NCBI RefSeq assembly: GCF_023700745.1 | Contig: NZ_JAMPYG010000003.1 | Coordinates: forward strand, 186,001-250,000 | Source of the DNA: Rhodoferax sp. | GTDB taxonomy: Bacteria; Pseudomonadota; Gammaproteobacteria; Burkholderiales; Burkholderiaceae_C | Direction: 5' to 3' | Length of the DNA: 64,000 nt | Shown here: piece by piece, positions 1 to 8,623 of the stretch | Layout of the letters: every line of letters starts with the position of its first letter | Numbering within the stretch: the first letter of the stretch is position 1 | Notes under the pieces: model-generated | Told to the model about the DNA's origin: nothing | What the model saw: the letters and a program-made list of their open reading frames with translations, nothing else | Database searches by the model: none | Program-made: the position numbers and the translations under genes

Positions 1-188
1 TCGACGACCCGCAAAACGCCAGCATCATTCGCGCCATCGTCACACTCGGTGAAAGCCTGGGGCTGGCGGTGATCGCCAAGGGCGTGGAGCGCGAGGTGCA
101 GCGCGATGCCTTGCTGGCGCTGGGCTGCCGCCATTTCCAGGGTTATCTGTTTGGCCAGCCGACACCCATTCCGACGGCTGGCGCCTAG
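1..188 (+). CDS. C-terminal end of an EAL-domain (cyclic-di-GMP phosphodiesterase type) protein, partial
   Basis: Only the last 61 residues are in the window; the reading frame enters at base 3 and stops at 186-188. The visible part reads ...IIRAIVTLGESLGL..VIAKGVER..Q...LLALGCRHFQGYLFGQP, the typical C-terminal third of an EAL domain, including the conserved GVE and the C-x2-FQGYLFG..P ending. The family hydrolyses cyclic di-GMP or binds it without hydrolysis. The catalytic EAL motif and any GGDEF or sensor domain lie outside the window, so activity cannot be judged. Confidence 0.85.
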   Translation, partial: DDPQNASIIRAIVTLGESLGLAVIAKGVEREVQRDALLALGCRHFQGYLFGQPTPIPTAGA

Positions 189-201
189 GCCACTGACGCG
201 C

Positions 202-894
202 TCAGGCCGGGGGGTGTCGCGCGCCAAAAATGGCCGAACCGACCCGTACCAGGGTACTTCCCGAGGCGATGGCAGCCTCCATATCGGCACTCATGCCCAT
301 CGACAGGGTATCCAGGTTGAGCCCTTTCGCCTTCAAGTCGTCCAACAGGACGCTGGCGCTTTTGAAGACCCGGCACGCCGCCGCAAAATCTGGCGCAGGT
401 TCCGGAATACACATCAAACCGCGCAAACGCAAGCGCGGCAGGCCGGCCATGGCCTGGGCCAGCGCCAATGTGTCTTCAGGCGCCACTCCCGACTTGGTGG
501 GGCCACCATCGACATTGACCTGGATGCACACTTGCAAAGGCGGCAAACCTGCAGGCCGTTGTTCGCTCAAGCGCTGGGCAATTTTGAGACGATCCACCGT
601 GTGCACCCAGTCAAAGTGCGCGGCCACCTGCCGGGTCTTGTTGCTCTGGACCGGACCGATGCAGTGCCACACCAACGGCAGGTGCCGCAGAACGATGATT
701 TTTTCCACCGCTTCCTGGATGTAGTTCTCACCAAACGCGGTCTGACCGGCCTCGAAGGCAGCCTGCACCGCATCGGCGCCAAAAGTTTTGGAAACTGCCA
801 GCAGCGTCACGGCTTCGGGAGGGCGGCCAGCCGCCTGGCAGGCGGCGCGGATGCGCGCACGCACAGCGCTGAGTTGTGTTGAAATCTTGGTCAT
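202..894 (-). CDS. yggS: YggS/PLPBP family pyridoxal-phosphate homeostasis protein
   Basis: The 230-residue protein starts MTKISTQLSAVRARI at the ATG at 894; an upstream in-frame start at 912 would add only six residues. It belongs to the YggS/PROSC family, single-domain PLP-binding TIM-barrel proteins that buffer cytoplasmic pyridoxal phosphate and have no known enzyme activity. Family signatures are the lysine in LLAVSKT (PLP Schiff base), FGENYIQEA, WHCIGPVQSNKTR, and the C-terminal LSMGMSADMEAAIASGSTLVR..IFG. It is divergent from pilT, with 32 bases between start codons; yggS next to pilT is a common arrangement in proteobacteria. Confidence 0.93.
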   Translation of the reverse strand: MTKISTQLSAVRARIRAACQAAGRPPEAVTLLAVSKTFGADAVQAAFEAGQTAFGENYIQEAVEKIIVLRHLPLVWHCIGPVQSNKTRQVAAHFDWVHTVDRLKIAQRLSEQRPAGLPPLQVCIQVNVDGGPTKSGVAPEDTLALAQAMAGLPRLRLRGLMCIPEPAPDFAAACRVFKSASVLLDDLKAKGLNLDTLSMGMSADMEAAIASGSTLVRVGSAIFGARHPPA

Positions 895-926
895 AATTGC
901 CAAGCGTAACAAACAAAAGGGCCCCT

Positions 927-1970
927 GTGGACATTACCCAATTGCTGGCTTTCAGCGTCAAGAACAAAGCGTCAGATTTGCATTTGTCTGCTGGCTTGCC
1001 TCCCATGATCCGGGTCCACGGTGATGTGCGGCGCATCAACGTCGAGCCGCTGGAGCACAAGCAGGTGCATGCCATGGTGTATGACATCATGAACGACGCA
1101 CAACGCAAACGTTATGAAGAATTTCTGGAAATCGACTTCTCGTTTGAAATCGAAGGCCTGGCGCGTTTCCGGGTCAACGCCTTCAACCAGAACCGGGGGG
1201 CCGGCGCGGTGTTCCGGACCATTCCGAGCAAAATCCTGACGCTGGAACAGCTCAATTGCCCGAAGATTTTTGCCGATCTGGCACTCAAGCCGCGCGGCAT
1301 GGTACTGGTGACCGGCCCCACCGGCTCCGGCAAGTCCACCACGCTGGCGGCCATGGTGAATTACCTCAATGAAAACGAATTCGGTCACATCCTGACCGTG
1401 GAAGACCCGATTGAATTCGTCCACGAATCCAAAAAATGCCTGATCAACCAGCGCGAGGTGGGCCCCCACACGCAAAGCTTTGCCGCCGCCCTGAAGTCGG
1501 CCCTGCGCGAAGACCCGGATGCGATTCTGGTGGGCGAAATGCGCGACCTGGAAACCATCCGCCTGGCCATGACCGCCGCCGAGACCGGGCACCTGGTGTT
1601 TGGCACCCTGCACACCTCCAGCGCGGCCAAGACCATTGACCGGATCATTGACGTGTTTCCGGCGGCTGAAAAGGAAATGATCCGCGCCATGCTCAGCGAA
1701 TCGCTGCAAGCCGTGATCTCGCAAACGCTGTGCAAGACCAAGGACGGCCAGGGCCGGGTGGCGGCGCATGAAATCATGCTGGGCACCAGCGCCATCCGCA
1801 ACCTGATCCGCGAGGCCAAGGTGGCCCAGATGTACTCATCGATCCAGACCGGCAACAACGTCGGCATGCAGACCCTCGACCAGAACCTGACCGACCTGGT
1901 GCGGCGCAACATCATCAGTCCGGCCGAAGCCCGCACCAAGGCAAAAATTCCCGAAAACTTCCCAGGGTGA
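927..1970 (+). CDS. pilT: Type IV pilus retraction ATPase PilT
   Basis: The 347-residue hexameric ATPase powers type IV pilus retraction and twitching motility at the inner membrane. The PAS-like N-domain carries KASDLHLSAGLPP..R..GDV. The core has Walker A GPTGSGKST, an Asp box (TVEDPIEFVH), Walker B (DAILVGEMRD) and a His box (GHLVFGTLHTSSA). The C-terminus has AHEIMLGTSAIRNLIRE, close to the retraction motif of PilT. The GTG at 927 is chosen because it yields the usual MDITQLLAFSV beginning and has AAAAGG a few bases upstream; a TTG at 897 would add ten residues. pilU follows after 4 bases. Confidence 0.96.
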   Translation: MDITQLLAFSVKNKASDLHLSAGLPPMIRVHGDVRRINVEPLEHKQVHAMVYDIMNDAQRKRYEEFLEIDFSFEIEGLARFRVNAFNQNRGAGAVFRTIPSKILTLEQLNCPKIFADLALKPRGMVLVTGPTGSGKSTTLAAMVNYLNENEFGHILTVEDPIEFVHESKKCLINQREVGPHTQSFAAALKSALREDPDAILVGEMRDLETIRLAMTAAETGHLVFGTLHTSSAAKTIDRIIDVFPAAEKEMIRAMLSESLQAVISQTLCKTKDGQGRVAAHEIMLGTSAIRNLIREAKVAQMYSSIQTGNNVGMQTLDQNLTDLVRRNIISPAEARTKAKIPENFPG

Positions 1971-1974
1971 CCTT

Positions 1975-3111
1975 ATGGAACGCGATCAAGCCACTTCTTT
2001 CATTACCGACCTGCTCAAGTTGATGACCAGTCGCGGCGGCAGCGACCTGTTCATCACCGCCGATTTCCCGCCCGCCATCAAGGTCGACGGCAAGGTCACC
2101 AAGGTCTCGCCCCAGCCGCTCAACGAAGGCCACACGCTGGCGCTGGCGCGCTCCATCATGAACGACAAACAGGTGGCCGAGTTCGAGCGCACCAAGGAGT
2201 GCAACTTTGCCATTGCACCACCGGGCCTGGGCCGTTTTCGGGTCAACGCCTTCATGCAGCAGAGCAAGGTGGGCCTGGTGCTGCGCACCATCCCCATGAC
2301 CCTGCCCAGTATTGACAGCCTCGGTCTGCCACCCATCCTGAAAGATGTGGTCAATACCAAGCGCGGGCTGTGCATCCTGGTCGGTGCCACCGGCTCGGGC
2401 AAATCGACCACGCTGGCGGCCATGGTGGACTGGCGCAACCAGTCCACCTATGGTCACATCATCACCATCGAGGACCCCATCGAGTTTGTCCATCCACACA
2501 AAAATTGCGTGGTCACGCAGCGCGAGGTCGGCATTGACACCGACAGCTGGGAAGCGGCGCTGAAAAACACCTTGCGCCAGGCCCCCGATGTGATTTTGAT
2601 GGGTGAAATCCGCGACCGCGAGACCATGGAGCATGCCGTGGCCTTTGCCGAAACCGGCCACCTGTGCCTGGCCACGTTGCACGCCAACAGCGCCAACCAG
2701 GCGCTCGACCGGATCATCAACTTCTTCCCCGAAGAGCGCCGCGCCCAACTGCTGATGGACTTGTCGCTCAACCTCAAGGCACTGGTATCGCAACGCCTGT
2801 TGCCCAAGCAGGACAGCAAGGGGCGTCTGGCTGTGGTCGAGATCCTGCTCAATTCCCCCCTGATTTCCGACCTGATCTTCAAGGGCGAAGTCGCCGAGAT
2901 CAAGGAAATCATGAAGAAAAGTCGCAACATCGGCATGCAAACCTTTGACCAAGCGCTGTTTGATGCCTACGAGTCCAACCAGATCACCTATGAAGACGCG
3001 CTGCGCAACGCCGACTCGATGAACGATTTGCGGCTGCAAATCAAACTCAACAGCCAGCGCGGCAAAACGCAGGACCTGAGCGCCGGCACCGAAAATTTCA
3101 GCATTGTTTGA
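1975..3111 (+). CDS. pilU: PilT-dependent accessory retraction ATPase PilU
   Basis: This 378-residue paralogue of PilT supports retraction together with PilT. It has SDLFITADFPPAIKVDGKV in the N-domain, Walker A GATGSGKST, Asp box TIEDPIEFVH, Walker B DVILMGEIRD and His box GHLCLATLHANSA. PilU is distinguished from PilT by the longer C-terminus (SMNDLRLQIKL...) and by the A instead of P in the P-loop. It begins 4 bases after the pilT stop, so the two are probably co-transcribed. Length and motifs are normal for the family. Confidence 0.95.
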   Translation: MERDQATSFITDLLKLMTSRGGSDLFITADFPPAIKVDGKVTKVSPQPLNEGHTLALARSIMNDKQVAEFERTKECNFAIAPPGLGRFRVNAFMQQSKVGLVLRTIPMTLPSIDSLGLPPILKDVVNTKRGLCILVGATGSGKSTTLAAMVDWRNQSTYGHIITIEDPIEFVHPHKNCVVTQREVGIDTDSWEAALKNTLRQAPDVILMGEIRDRETMEHAVAFAETGHLCLATLHANSANQALDRIINFFPEERRAQLLMDLSLNLKALVSQRLLPKQDSKGRLAVVEILLNSPLISDLIFKGEVAEIKEIMKKSRNIGMQTFDQALFDAYESNQITYEDALRNADSMNDLRLQIKLNSQRGKTQDLSAGTENFSIV

Positions 3112-3133
3112 ACACAACACCAGGCCATCCAGC

Positions 3134-4051
3134 ATGAACACAAGAAGTTACGACACCACCCCTAGTCGCCGCGTTGCCTTTCTGGGCCTGGGCGTGATGG
3201 GTTACCCCATGGCCGGCCACCTGGCACGCGCCGGCCACCAGGTCACCGTGTACAACCGCACTGCGGCCAAGGCCATAGATTGGTGCGCCGAGTATGCCGC
3301 TGCCACCGCCCAGGCGGGGCATTTGAAACATGCGCCCACACCGCGCCAGGCGGTGCAGGATGCCGACCTGGTGTTCTGCTGTGTCGGCAACGATGACGAC
3401 TTGCGCAGCGTGGTACTGGGTGCCGATGGCGCCTTTGCCGGCATGAAAGCGGGGGCCGTGCTGGTGGACCACACCACCGCGTCAGCCAATGTCGCGCGCG
3501 AACTCCATGCCGTGGCCCAAGCCAGGGGGCTGCATTTTGTCGACGCACCCGTCTCGGGCGGTCAGGCCGGCGCCCAGAACGGCGCCCTCACGGTCATGTG
3601 CGGTGGTGAGCAGGCCGCGTTCGAGGCGGCGCAACCGGTGGCCATGGCCTTTTCCAGGGCGATGACCTACCTCGGCGCCAGCGGGGCCGGGCAACTGGCC
3701 AAGATGGTCAACCAGATTTGCATTGCCGGCCTGGTGCAGGGCCTGGCCGAAGCCATTGCCTTTGGCGAGAAAGCCGGGCTCGACATGAACCAGGTGCTTG
3801 AGGTGATTGGCAAGGGCGCGGCCCAAAGCTGGCAAATGGACAACCGCGGCAAAACCATGGTGGCCGGCCAGTTCGACTTTGGCTTTGCCGTGGACTGGAT
3901 GCGCAAGGACCTCGGACTGGTGCTCGACGAGGCCAAACACAACGGAGCCCGCCTGCCGGTGACTGCGCTGGTGGACCAGTTTTACGCCGACGTGCAGCAG
4001 ATGGGCGGCCGGCGCTGGGACACCTCCAGCCTGATCAAGCGCTTGCGCTGA
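3134..4051 (+). CDS. NAD(P)-dependent beta-hydroxyacid dehydrogenase (3-hydroxyisobutyrate dehydrogenase / tartronate semialdehyde reductase family)
   Basis: The 305-residue protein has an N-terminal Rossmann motif FLGLGVMGYPMAGHLARAGH followed by YNRT, the substrate-binding motif FVDAPVSGGQAGAQNG, and the catalytic lysine region GAGQLAKMVNQ. It should oxidise or reduce a short beta-hydroxyacid in the cytoplasm; the sequence does not fix the substrate. The ATG at 3134 is preferred; a TTG at 3104 would overlap the end of pilU. It faces the minus-strand lipoprotein gene with 7 bases between stops, leaving no room for a conventional terminator. Confidence 0.85.
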   Translation: MNTRSYDTTPSRRVAFLGLGVMGYPMAGHLARAGHQVTVYNRTAAKAIDWCAEYAAATAQAGHLKHAPTPRQAVQDADLVFCCVGNDDDLRSVVLGADGAFAGMKAGAVLVDHTTASANVARELHAVAQARGLHFVDAPVSGGQAGAQNGALTVMCGGEQAAFEAAQPVAMAFSRAMTYLGASGAGQLAKMVNQICIAGLVQGLAEAIAFGEKAGLDMNQVLEVIGKGAAQSWQMDNRGKTMVAGQFDFGFAVDWMRKDLGLVLDEAKHNGARLPVTALVDQFYADVQQMGGRRWDTSSLIKRLR

Positions 4052-4058
4052 AACCGCC

Positions 4059-4697
4059 TTATTTCTTGGTTTCGGCCGGCGCCGGTTGTGGCAACTGGTT
4101 GCGCAGTTCGTCTTCGCTGATGATCTCGAACACGCGCACCACCTTTTGCACACCGGTCGTGCTGCGGGCAATGTCAGTGGCACGATCAGCCTCGCGTTGC
4201 GTGACGCGGCCCATCAGGTAGGTGGTGCCACGCTCGGTGACCACCTTGTAGGCATTCGAAAACAGGTCTTTGGCGTCCAGCAGGGCCGCTTTGACGCGGC
4301 CGGTGACCAGCGTGTCGGACGTACGCTGCGTCAGGGTCGTATGGCCCAGCACCGCCAGTTCATTGACCACCGCTTGCACGTTCTCCACGCGCGTCACGAT
4401 CTGCTCCACCAGTTGTTTGTCTTGCGCGCTCGGAACCTCGCCAGTCAGCAGGACACGGCGGTTATAGCTGCTGATGTTGACATGCCCGCGACTGCCCAGA
4501 TTGTCACGAATGCGGCTGGCAGCACGCAGTTCAATGGTCTCGTCTTCAAGCTGGGCGCCCGAAGTGCGCCGATCCGTAGCGACCAGCGAGCCCATGACGG
4601 CGCCGCCCATCATGACGGGAGCGCAGGCACTCAAGGTGGCTCCCAGAGCGGCACCAACGAGGCACATGGAGAGTAGTTTCTGACTGATGAATTTCAT
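4059..4697 (-). CDS. dolP: BON-domain outer-membrane lipoprotein, DolP/YraP type
   Basis: The 212-residue protein has a signal peptide and a lipobox (LSAC, Cys25), then two BON domains: IELRAASRIRDNLGSRGHVNISSYNRRVLLTGEVP and DTLVTGRVKAALLD...VVTERGTTYLMGRVT. DolP-type proteins sit at the inner face of the outer membrane and help maintain its integrity. AGGAAG lies a few bases before the ATG. The gene follows the SIS-domain gene by 9 bases, and the order yraN, diaA, dolP beside rsmI matches the yraL-yraP region of enterobacteria, which supports the name. Confidence 0.88.
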   Translation of the reverse strand: MKFISQKLLSMCLVGAALGATLSACAPVMMGGAVMGSLVATDRRTSGAQLEDETIELRAASRIRDNLGSRGHVNISSYNRRVLLTGEVPSAQDKQLVEQIVTRVENVQAVVNELAVLGHTTLTQRTSDTLVTGRVKAALLDAKDLFSNAYKVVTERGTTYLMGRVTQREADRATDIARSTTGVQKVVRVFEIISEDELRNQLPQPAPAETKK

Positions 4698-4706
4698 GGG
4701 GACTTC

Positions 4707-5291
4707 CTAATCGCCAAGTAACAGGGTGTCGACCGCATCGCACAGACAATGCAGGGTCAGCAGGTGAACCTCCTGGATGCGCGCGGTACGCTCGTGGGGC
4801 ACACAGATATGCACATCGGTATCGCGCAGCGCCTGCACCATTTTGCCGCCGCCGCGACCGCTCAAACCAATGACCACCATGTCGCGCTGGTGCGCCGCCT
4901 CGATGGCGGCCAGCACATTGGCCGAGTTGCCGCTGGTGGTGATGGCCAGCAGCACGTCGCCCGGTTGACCCAGGGCCCGCACCTGACGCGAAAAAACATG
5001 GGTGAAGTCATAGTCGTTGGCAATCGCCGTCAGGATCGAGCTGTCGGTGGTCAGCGCGATGGCCGCCAGCTCAGGGCGTTCACGCTCGAAGCGGCCGACA
5101 AATTCGGCTGAAAAATGCTGGGCGTCGGCGGCCGAGCCGCCATTGCCGCAACTCAGCACCTTGCCGCCACTGGTGACACAGGCCATGAGCGCCTGCACGG
5201 CATCGGCAATGGCTTGGCTGAGCAGCGGGGCAGCCTGGTATTTCAGGTCGGCGCTGTCAATGAAATGTTGTTGGATACGTTGTTGCAGCAT
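4707..5291 (-). CDS. diaA: SIS-domain protein, DiaA / phosphoheptose isomerase family
   Basis: The 194-residue protein is a single SIS domain: [57 protein letters not shown]. The family contains GmhA (sedoheptulose-7-phosphate isomerase for LPS heptose) and DiaA (DnaA-binding initiation factor), which cannot be separated by these motifs. The position between yraN and dolP points to the DiaA lineage. It is in line with yraN (73-base gap) and dolP (9-base gap) on the minus strand. Confidence 0.8.
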   Translation of the reverse strand: MLQQRIQQHFIDSADLKYQAAPLLSQAIADAVQALMACVTSGGKVLSCGNGGSAADAQHFSAEFVGRFERERPELAAIALTTDSSILTAIANDYDFTHVFSRQVRALGQPGDVLLAITTSGNSANVLAAIEAAHQRDMVVIGLSGRGGGKMVQALRDTDVHICVPHERTARIQEVHLLTLHCLCDAVDTLLLGD

Positions 5292-5364
5292 GGCCGCAAT
5301 GATACTCGCGCAAGACCGATATGCGGTTCCTCACGGCCCTGGCCAGGCCCAGCTTTGCAAAGTC

Positions 5365-5778
5365 TTACATTCCGCCTGCATCAAAGGCACCCGCCAGCCA
5401 CTCAACCCCGTCCGCCTGCACCGCTACCACATCGAAGCGGCAAGGCGGCAAAGTGCGCAGGCGCATCAGGTAGTGCCGTGCGGCAAACACAATGCGCTTT
5501 TGCTTGACCCAGCTGACGCTGGCGGCAGCACCACCATGGCTGGCTGATGCCCGGCGCCGCACTTCGACAAAGACACAGGTGCCATCGGGCGCACGCATGA
5601 TCAGGTCGATTTCGCCACCACCGCGCCCCGGGGTTCGATAATTGCGCTCCAGCAGGCGCAAACCGGCGTGCTGCAAATGTGCCAGCGCCAGGTTTTCAGC
5701 CTGATCGCCCAGTTGTTTGGTAGTGGACGGTTGCAACCGCGCCGGTACCGTCCCCGATTTGACCAGAGGAATACCCAT
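5365..5778 (-). CDS. yraN: YraN family (UPF0102) endonuclease-like protein
   Basis: The 137-residue protein carries the UPF0102 core: GDQAENLALAHLQHAGLRLLERNYR, GGEIDLIMRAPDGTCVFVEVRRR, and QKRIVFAARHYL. These correspond to the E...D..E-V-K/R pattern of restriction-endonuclease-like folds. Its function in bacteria is not settled. The ATG at 5778 (MGIPLVKSG) is chosen because AAGGAG lies ten bases upstream on the minus strand; a start at 5799 would enter rsmI further. The start codon shares a base pair with the rsmI start on the other strand. Confidence 0.88.
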   Translation of the reverse strand: MGIPLVKSGTVPARLQPSTTKQLGDQAENLALAHLQHAGLRLLERNYRTPGRGGGEIDLIMRAPDGTCVFVEVRRRASASHGGAAASVSWVKQKRIVFAARHYLMRLRTLPPCRFDVVAVQADGVEWLAGAFDAGGM

Positions 5779-6719
5779 TGACTTCAAGCTCCTTGACACC
5801 TGTGAGCGCCAGCTTCGCCCAGGCCCTGCTGGCTGCGCAACAAGCCTGTGGCCAGCAAAACTACCCGCGCGGCGCCTTGTATGTGGTGGCCACGCCGATT
5901 GGCAACCTGGCCGATATTAGCCTGCGTGCCTTGCATGTGCTGCAACTGGCCGATCTGATTGCCTGCGAAGACACGCGCCACACCCAGGCGCTGTTACGCG
6001 CCTATGGCATCGACAAGCCGCCGGCACAGATGCTGGCACTGCACCAGCACAACGAGGCGCAGGCAGCACAAACGGTGCTGGAGCGGCTGCGCCAGGGCCT
6101 GCGCGTGGCCTACGTGAGCGATGCCGGCACGCCTGCCATCAGCGACCCCGGCGCCCGTCTGGTTGCCGACGCGCGCCAGGCCGGGCTGCCGGTGCTGCCG
6201 CTGCCCGGTGCCAGCAGTATCACCACGGTGCTGAGCGTGGCCGGTCTGACGCTGGACGCCCGGCACCCCGATGGTTTTGTCTTTGCGGGTTTTTTGCCCA
6301 GCAAAAGCGGCGAACGCAACACCGCGGTGCAGGCCCTGGCGGGTGAGGTGCGGGCCGTGGTGCTGCTTGAAGCCCCGCACCGGATCGAAGCCCTGGCTAC
6401 GGCCCTGGCGATGTTGGGCACGCGGGCGGTCACGGTGGGGCGCGAGCTGACCAAACAGTTCGAAGAAATTGCGACGCTGGCAGCGCAGGATTTCCCGGCC
6501 TGGCTGGCGCAGGACGGCAACCGCCTGCGCGGTGAATTCGCGCTGGTACTGCACCCGGCCCCGGCCAGCCTGGCCACTGGTCCGGACACCCGTGTGCTGC
6601 AATTGCTGCTGGCCGAACTGCCCCTGAAAACCGCCGTCAAGCTGGCCGCCGACATCACCGGCGAGCCGCGCAATGCGCTGTATGAACTGGCCCTGGGCTT
6701 GAAGGACAAAGCCGCCTGA
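5778..6719 (+). CDS. rsmI: 16S rRNA (cytidine-1402-2'-O)-methyltransferase RsmI
   Basis: The 313-residue SAM-dependent tetrapyrrole-methylase-fold enzyme 2'-O-methylates C1402 in the ribosomal P site. Motifs are LYVVATPIGNLADISLRAL, ACEDTRHTQALL, SDAGTPAISDPGARLV, LPGASSITTVLSVAG, FAGFLPSK and GRELTKQFEEI. The TTG start at 5778 is supported by AGAGGA at 5764-5769. The last 58 coding bases before the final two codons (6653-6710) recur exactly at 14404-14461 beyond the ttr genes. This copy ends ...LKDKAA, the remnant ...LKDKTS. Confidence 0.94.
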   Translation: MTSSSLTPVSASFAQALLAAQQACGQQNYPRGALYVVATPIGNLADISLRALHVLQLADLIACEDTRHTQALLRAYGIDKPPAQMLALHQHNEAQAAQTVLERLRQGLRVAYVSDAGTPAISDPGARLVADARQAGLPVLPLPGASSITTVLSVAGLTLDARHPDGFVFAGFLPSKSGERNTAVQALAGEVRAVVLLEAPHRIEALATALAMLGTRAVTVGRELTKQFEEIATLAAQDFPAWLAQDGNRLRGEFALVLHPAPASLATGPDTRVLQLLLAELPLKTAVKLAADITGEPRNALYELALGLKDKAA

Positions 6720-6823
6720 GCTGAGCACCTTGTCCTGGCCGTTGACTTTGCCGTTGCCAGTGGCGTCGGCCCGACTACCGCGCTTTAAAAAATCGGCACG
6801 GGACGCTTGTCTATACTGATCCC

Positions 6824-8623
6824 ATGGACAACGTCGGCGACAAAAAGACCCTGCGACCAAGCTGGCTGATCGGCTTGATCTTCCTCTTTTGTTTCAATCC
6901 ATCGCAGGCCTTGGGAAAGGAGGTGGCGATCGGTGTCTTTGCCTACCAGGGTGAGCACGCCTCCACGTCCGATTGGCATCCGCTCATCAGCTACCTGAAC
7001 CAGGCGCTGCCAGAACACCGTTTTCGCCTGGAAAACCATGACGCCGCCAGCTTGCACCAGGCCATCGCCGGGGAGCGCATCGATCTGGTGATCACCAACC
7101 CGGGGTACTACATCGCCATGGAGGCCGCATTTGGCCTCAGCCGCATCGCCACGCTGGAGTCTTCGGGCATGTCAGCCGCCAAAGCGCTGGGTTCGGCGGT
7201 CCTGGTCCGGAGTGACCGAACGGATTTGCAGGAACTCTCCGATCTGGCTGGGCAACGTCTTGCTGCCGTTGCACCGGACGCCTTTGGCGGCTACCTGCTG
7301 GCAGCACAGGAAATGCTGCGCAACGGGGTTGATCCGGAGACGGACCTGAAGGAAATTCGATTCATGGGTTTGCCGATGGACCAGATCGTCGAAGCAGTGC
7401 AACAGGGCAAAGTGGATGCCGGCATCGTGCGCGCCTGTGTGCCAGAGCAAATGGTGCGCGAAAAACGGCTCTCGTCGGCGGACTTCCGGGTGTTGTCGCA
7501 GCGCCAGGAAGACCCGTTTCCGTGCGCGCTGTCGACCCCCCTTTATCCGAACTGGCCACTGGCCGTCACCCGCCAGACCGACCCTGTGCTGGCCAAACAG
7601 GTCGCCCACGCCCTGCTGTCCATGCCACAAACAGCCGACGGCATGGGCTGGACCGTTCCGGCGGACTACCAGCCAATACACGACTTGTACCGGGCGCTGC
7701 GTGTCGGCCCGTACGCCTACCTGCGGGAAATCACGCCTGAAGGGCTGGCGCGACGTTTCTGGCCCTGGCTGCTGGCTGCCTTGCTGGCGCTGGTGGCCTG
7801 GATCATCCACACCGTGCGGGTCGAGCACCAGGTGCTGCGCCGGACGGCGCAATTGCGTGATTCCCTCAGTGCCAGGGAGCAGGCAGAGACCCGCATGCGT
7901 GACAGCCAGGAGCAGATGGAGCACCTGTCCAGATTGTCGGTGCTGGGCGAGTTGTCGGGTAACCTGGCGCATGAACTGAACCAGCCTTTGACGACCATCG
8001 GCACCTATGCCCGCACCGTGCTGCGCCGCCAGGACAGCGGCCGCCTGACATCGGAGGCTATCAGCGAAGCCTGCACCCAGATCGTCAATGAAGCCGAGCG
8101 GGCCGGCGGCATCGTGCAGCGCATCCGCCATTTCGCCCGAAAACGCAGCGCCGTACGCGAGCCGGTTGACCTCGTGCTCCTTGCCCAGGAGGCACGGCAC
8201 CTGGTCGTCGGCATGCTGGCGCACCCGCCCGAGATCCACATCGACAACCAACTGCCTGCCAGTTGCCGGGTGCTGGCGGACGGTCCGCAAATCCAGCAGG
8301 TTCTGCTGAACCTGCTCAAGAATGCCGTGGATGCCGGCCGCAACCTGGGGCCTGATCGGCAAGGCATTCGGGTCATGGTTGAAGCCGTGGACAACTGGGT
8401 TCAGCTTCACGTCGTTGACCAGGGCTGCGGCCTCGAACCGCCGCAATTGGCGCACCTGTTCGAGCCGTTTTTCACCACCAAACCGGATGGCCTGGGCCTT
8501 GGGCTACCGATCTGCAAAACCATCATCGAAGCCCATGGCGGCCGGCTATGGGCCCAGCCCAATGCCGCTGGCCCGGGCATGTGTTTTTCCTTCTCGCTCC
8601 CCTGCCATGACCTACCCACCTGA
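6824..8623 (+). CDS. ttrS: Tetrathionate-sensing histidine kinase TtrS
   Basis: The 599-residue kinase has an N-terminal signal anchor, then a periplasmic PhnD-like binding domain of about 270 residues (VAIGVFAYQGEHAS, DLVITNPGYYIA, GQRLAAVAPDAFGGYLLA). A membrane helix follows near residues 308-328 (FWPWLLAALLALVAWIIHTV). The cytoplasmic part has a coiled linker, HisKA with His383 in NLAHELNQPL, and an ATPase domain (NLLKNAVDAG, DQGCGL, GLGLGLPI). A PhnD-like sensor beside ttrBCA is diagnostic for TtrS. It overlaps ttrR by 17 bases. No Shine-Dalgarno is obvious before the ATG. Function is inferred from architecture and neighbours. Confidence 0.9.
   Translation: MDNVGDKKTLRPSWLIGLIFLFCFNPSQALGKEVAIGVFAYQGEHASTSDWHPLISYLNQALPEHRFRLENHDAASLHQAIAGERIDLVITNPGYYIAMEAAFGLSRIATLESSGMSAAKALGSAVLVRSDRTDLQELSDLAGQRLAAVAPDAFGGYLLAAQEMLRNGVDPETDLKEIRFMGLPMDQIVEAVQQGKVDAGIVRACVPEQMVREKRLSSADFRVLSQRQEDPFPCALSTPLYPNWPLAVTRQTDPVLAKQVAHALLSMPQTADGMGWTVPADYQPIHDLYRALRVGPYAYLREITPEGLARRFWPWLLAALLALVAWIIHTVRVEHQVLRRTAQLRDSLSAREQAETRMRDSQEQMEHLSRLSVLGELSGNLAHELNQPLTTIGTYARTVLRRQDSGRLTSEAISEACTQIVNEAERAGGIVQRIRHFARKRSAVREPVDLVLLAQEARHLVVGMLAHPPEIHIDNQLPASCRVLADGPQIQQVLLNLLKNAVDAGRNLGPDRQGIRVMVEAVDNWVQLHVVDQGCGLEPPQLAHLFEPFFTTKPDGLGLGLPICKTIIEAHGGRLWAQPNAAGPGMCFSFSLPCHDLPT

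Noticed and set aside
3104..3134. TTG start for the beta-hydroxyacid dehydrogenase overlapping pilU
   Set aside because: It adds ten poorly conserved residues; the ATG at 3134 is the more likely start.
1915..3141. Long minus-strand reading frame opposite pilU
   Set aside because: It follows the codon structure of pilU in antisense, has no recognisable domains, and pilU is clearly the real gene.
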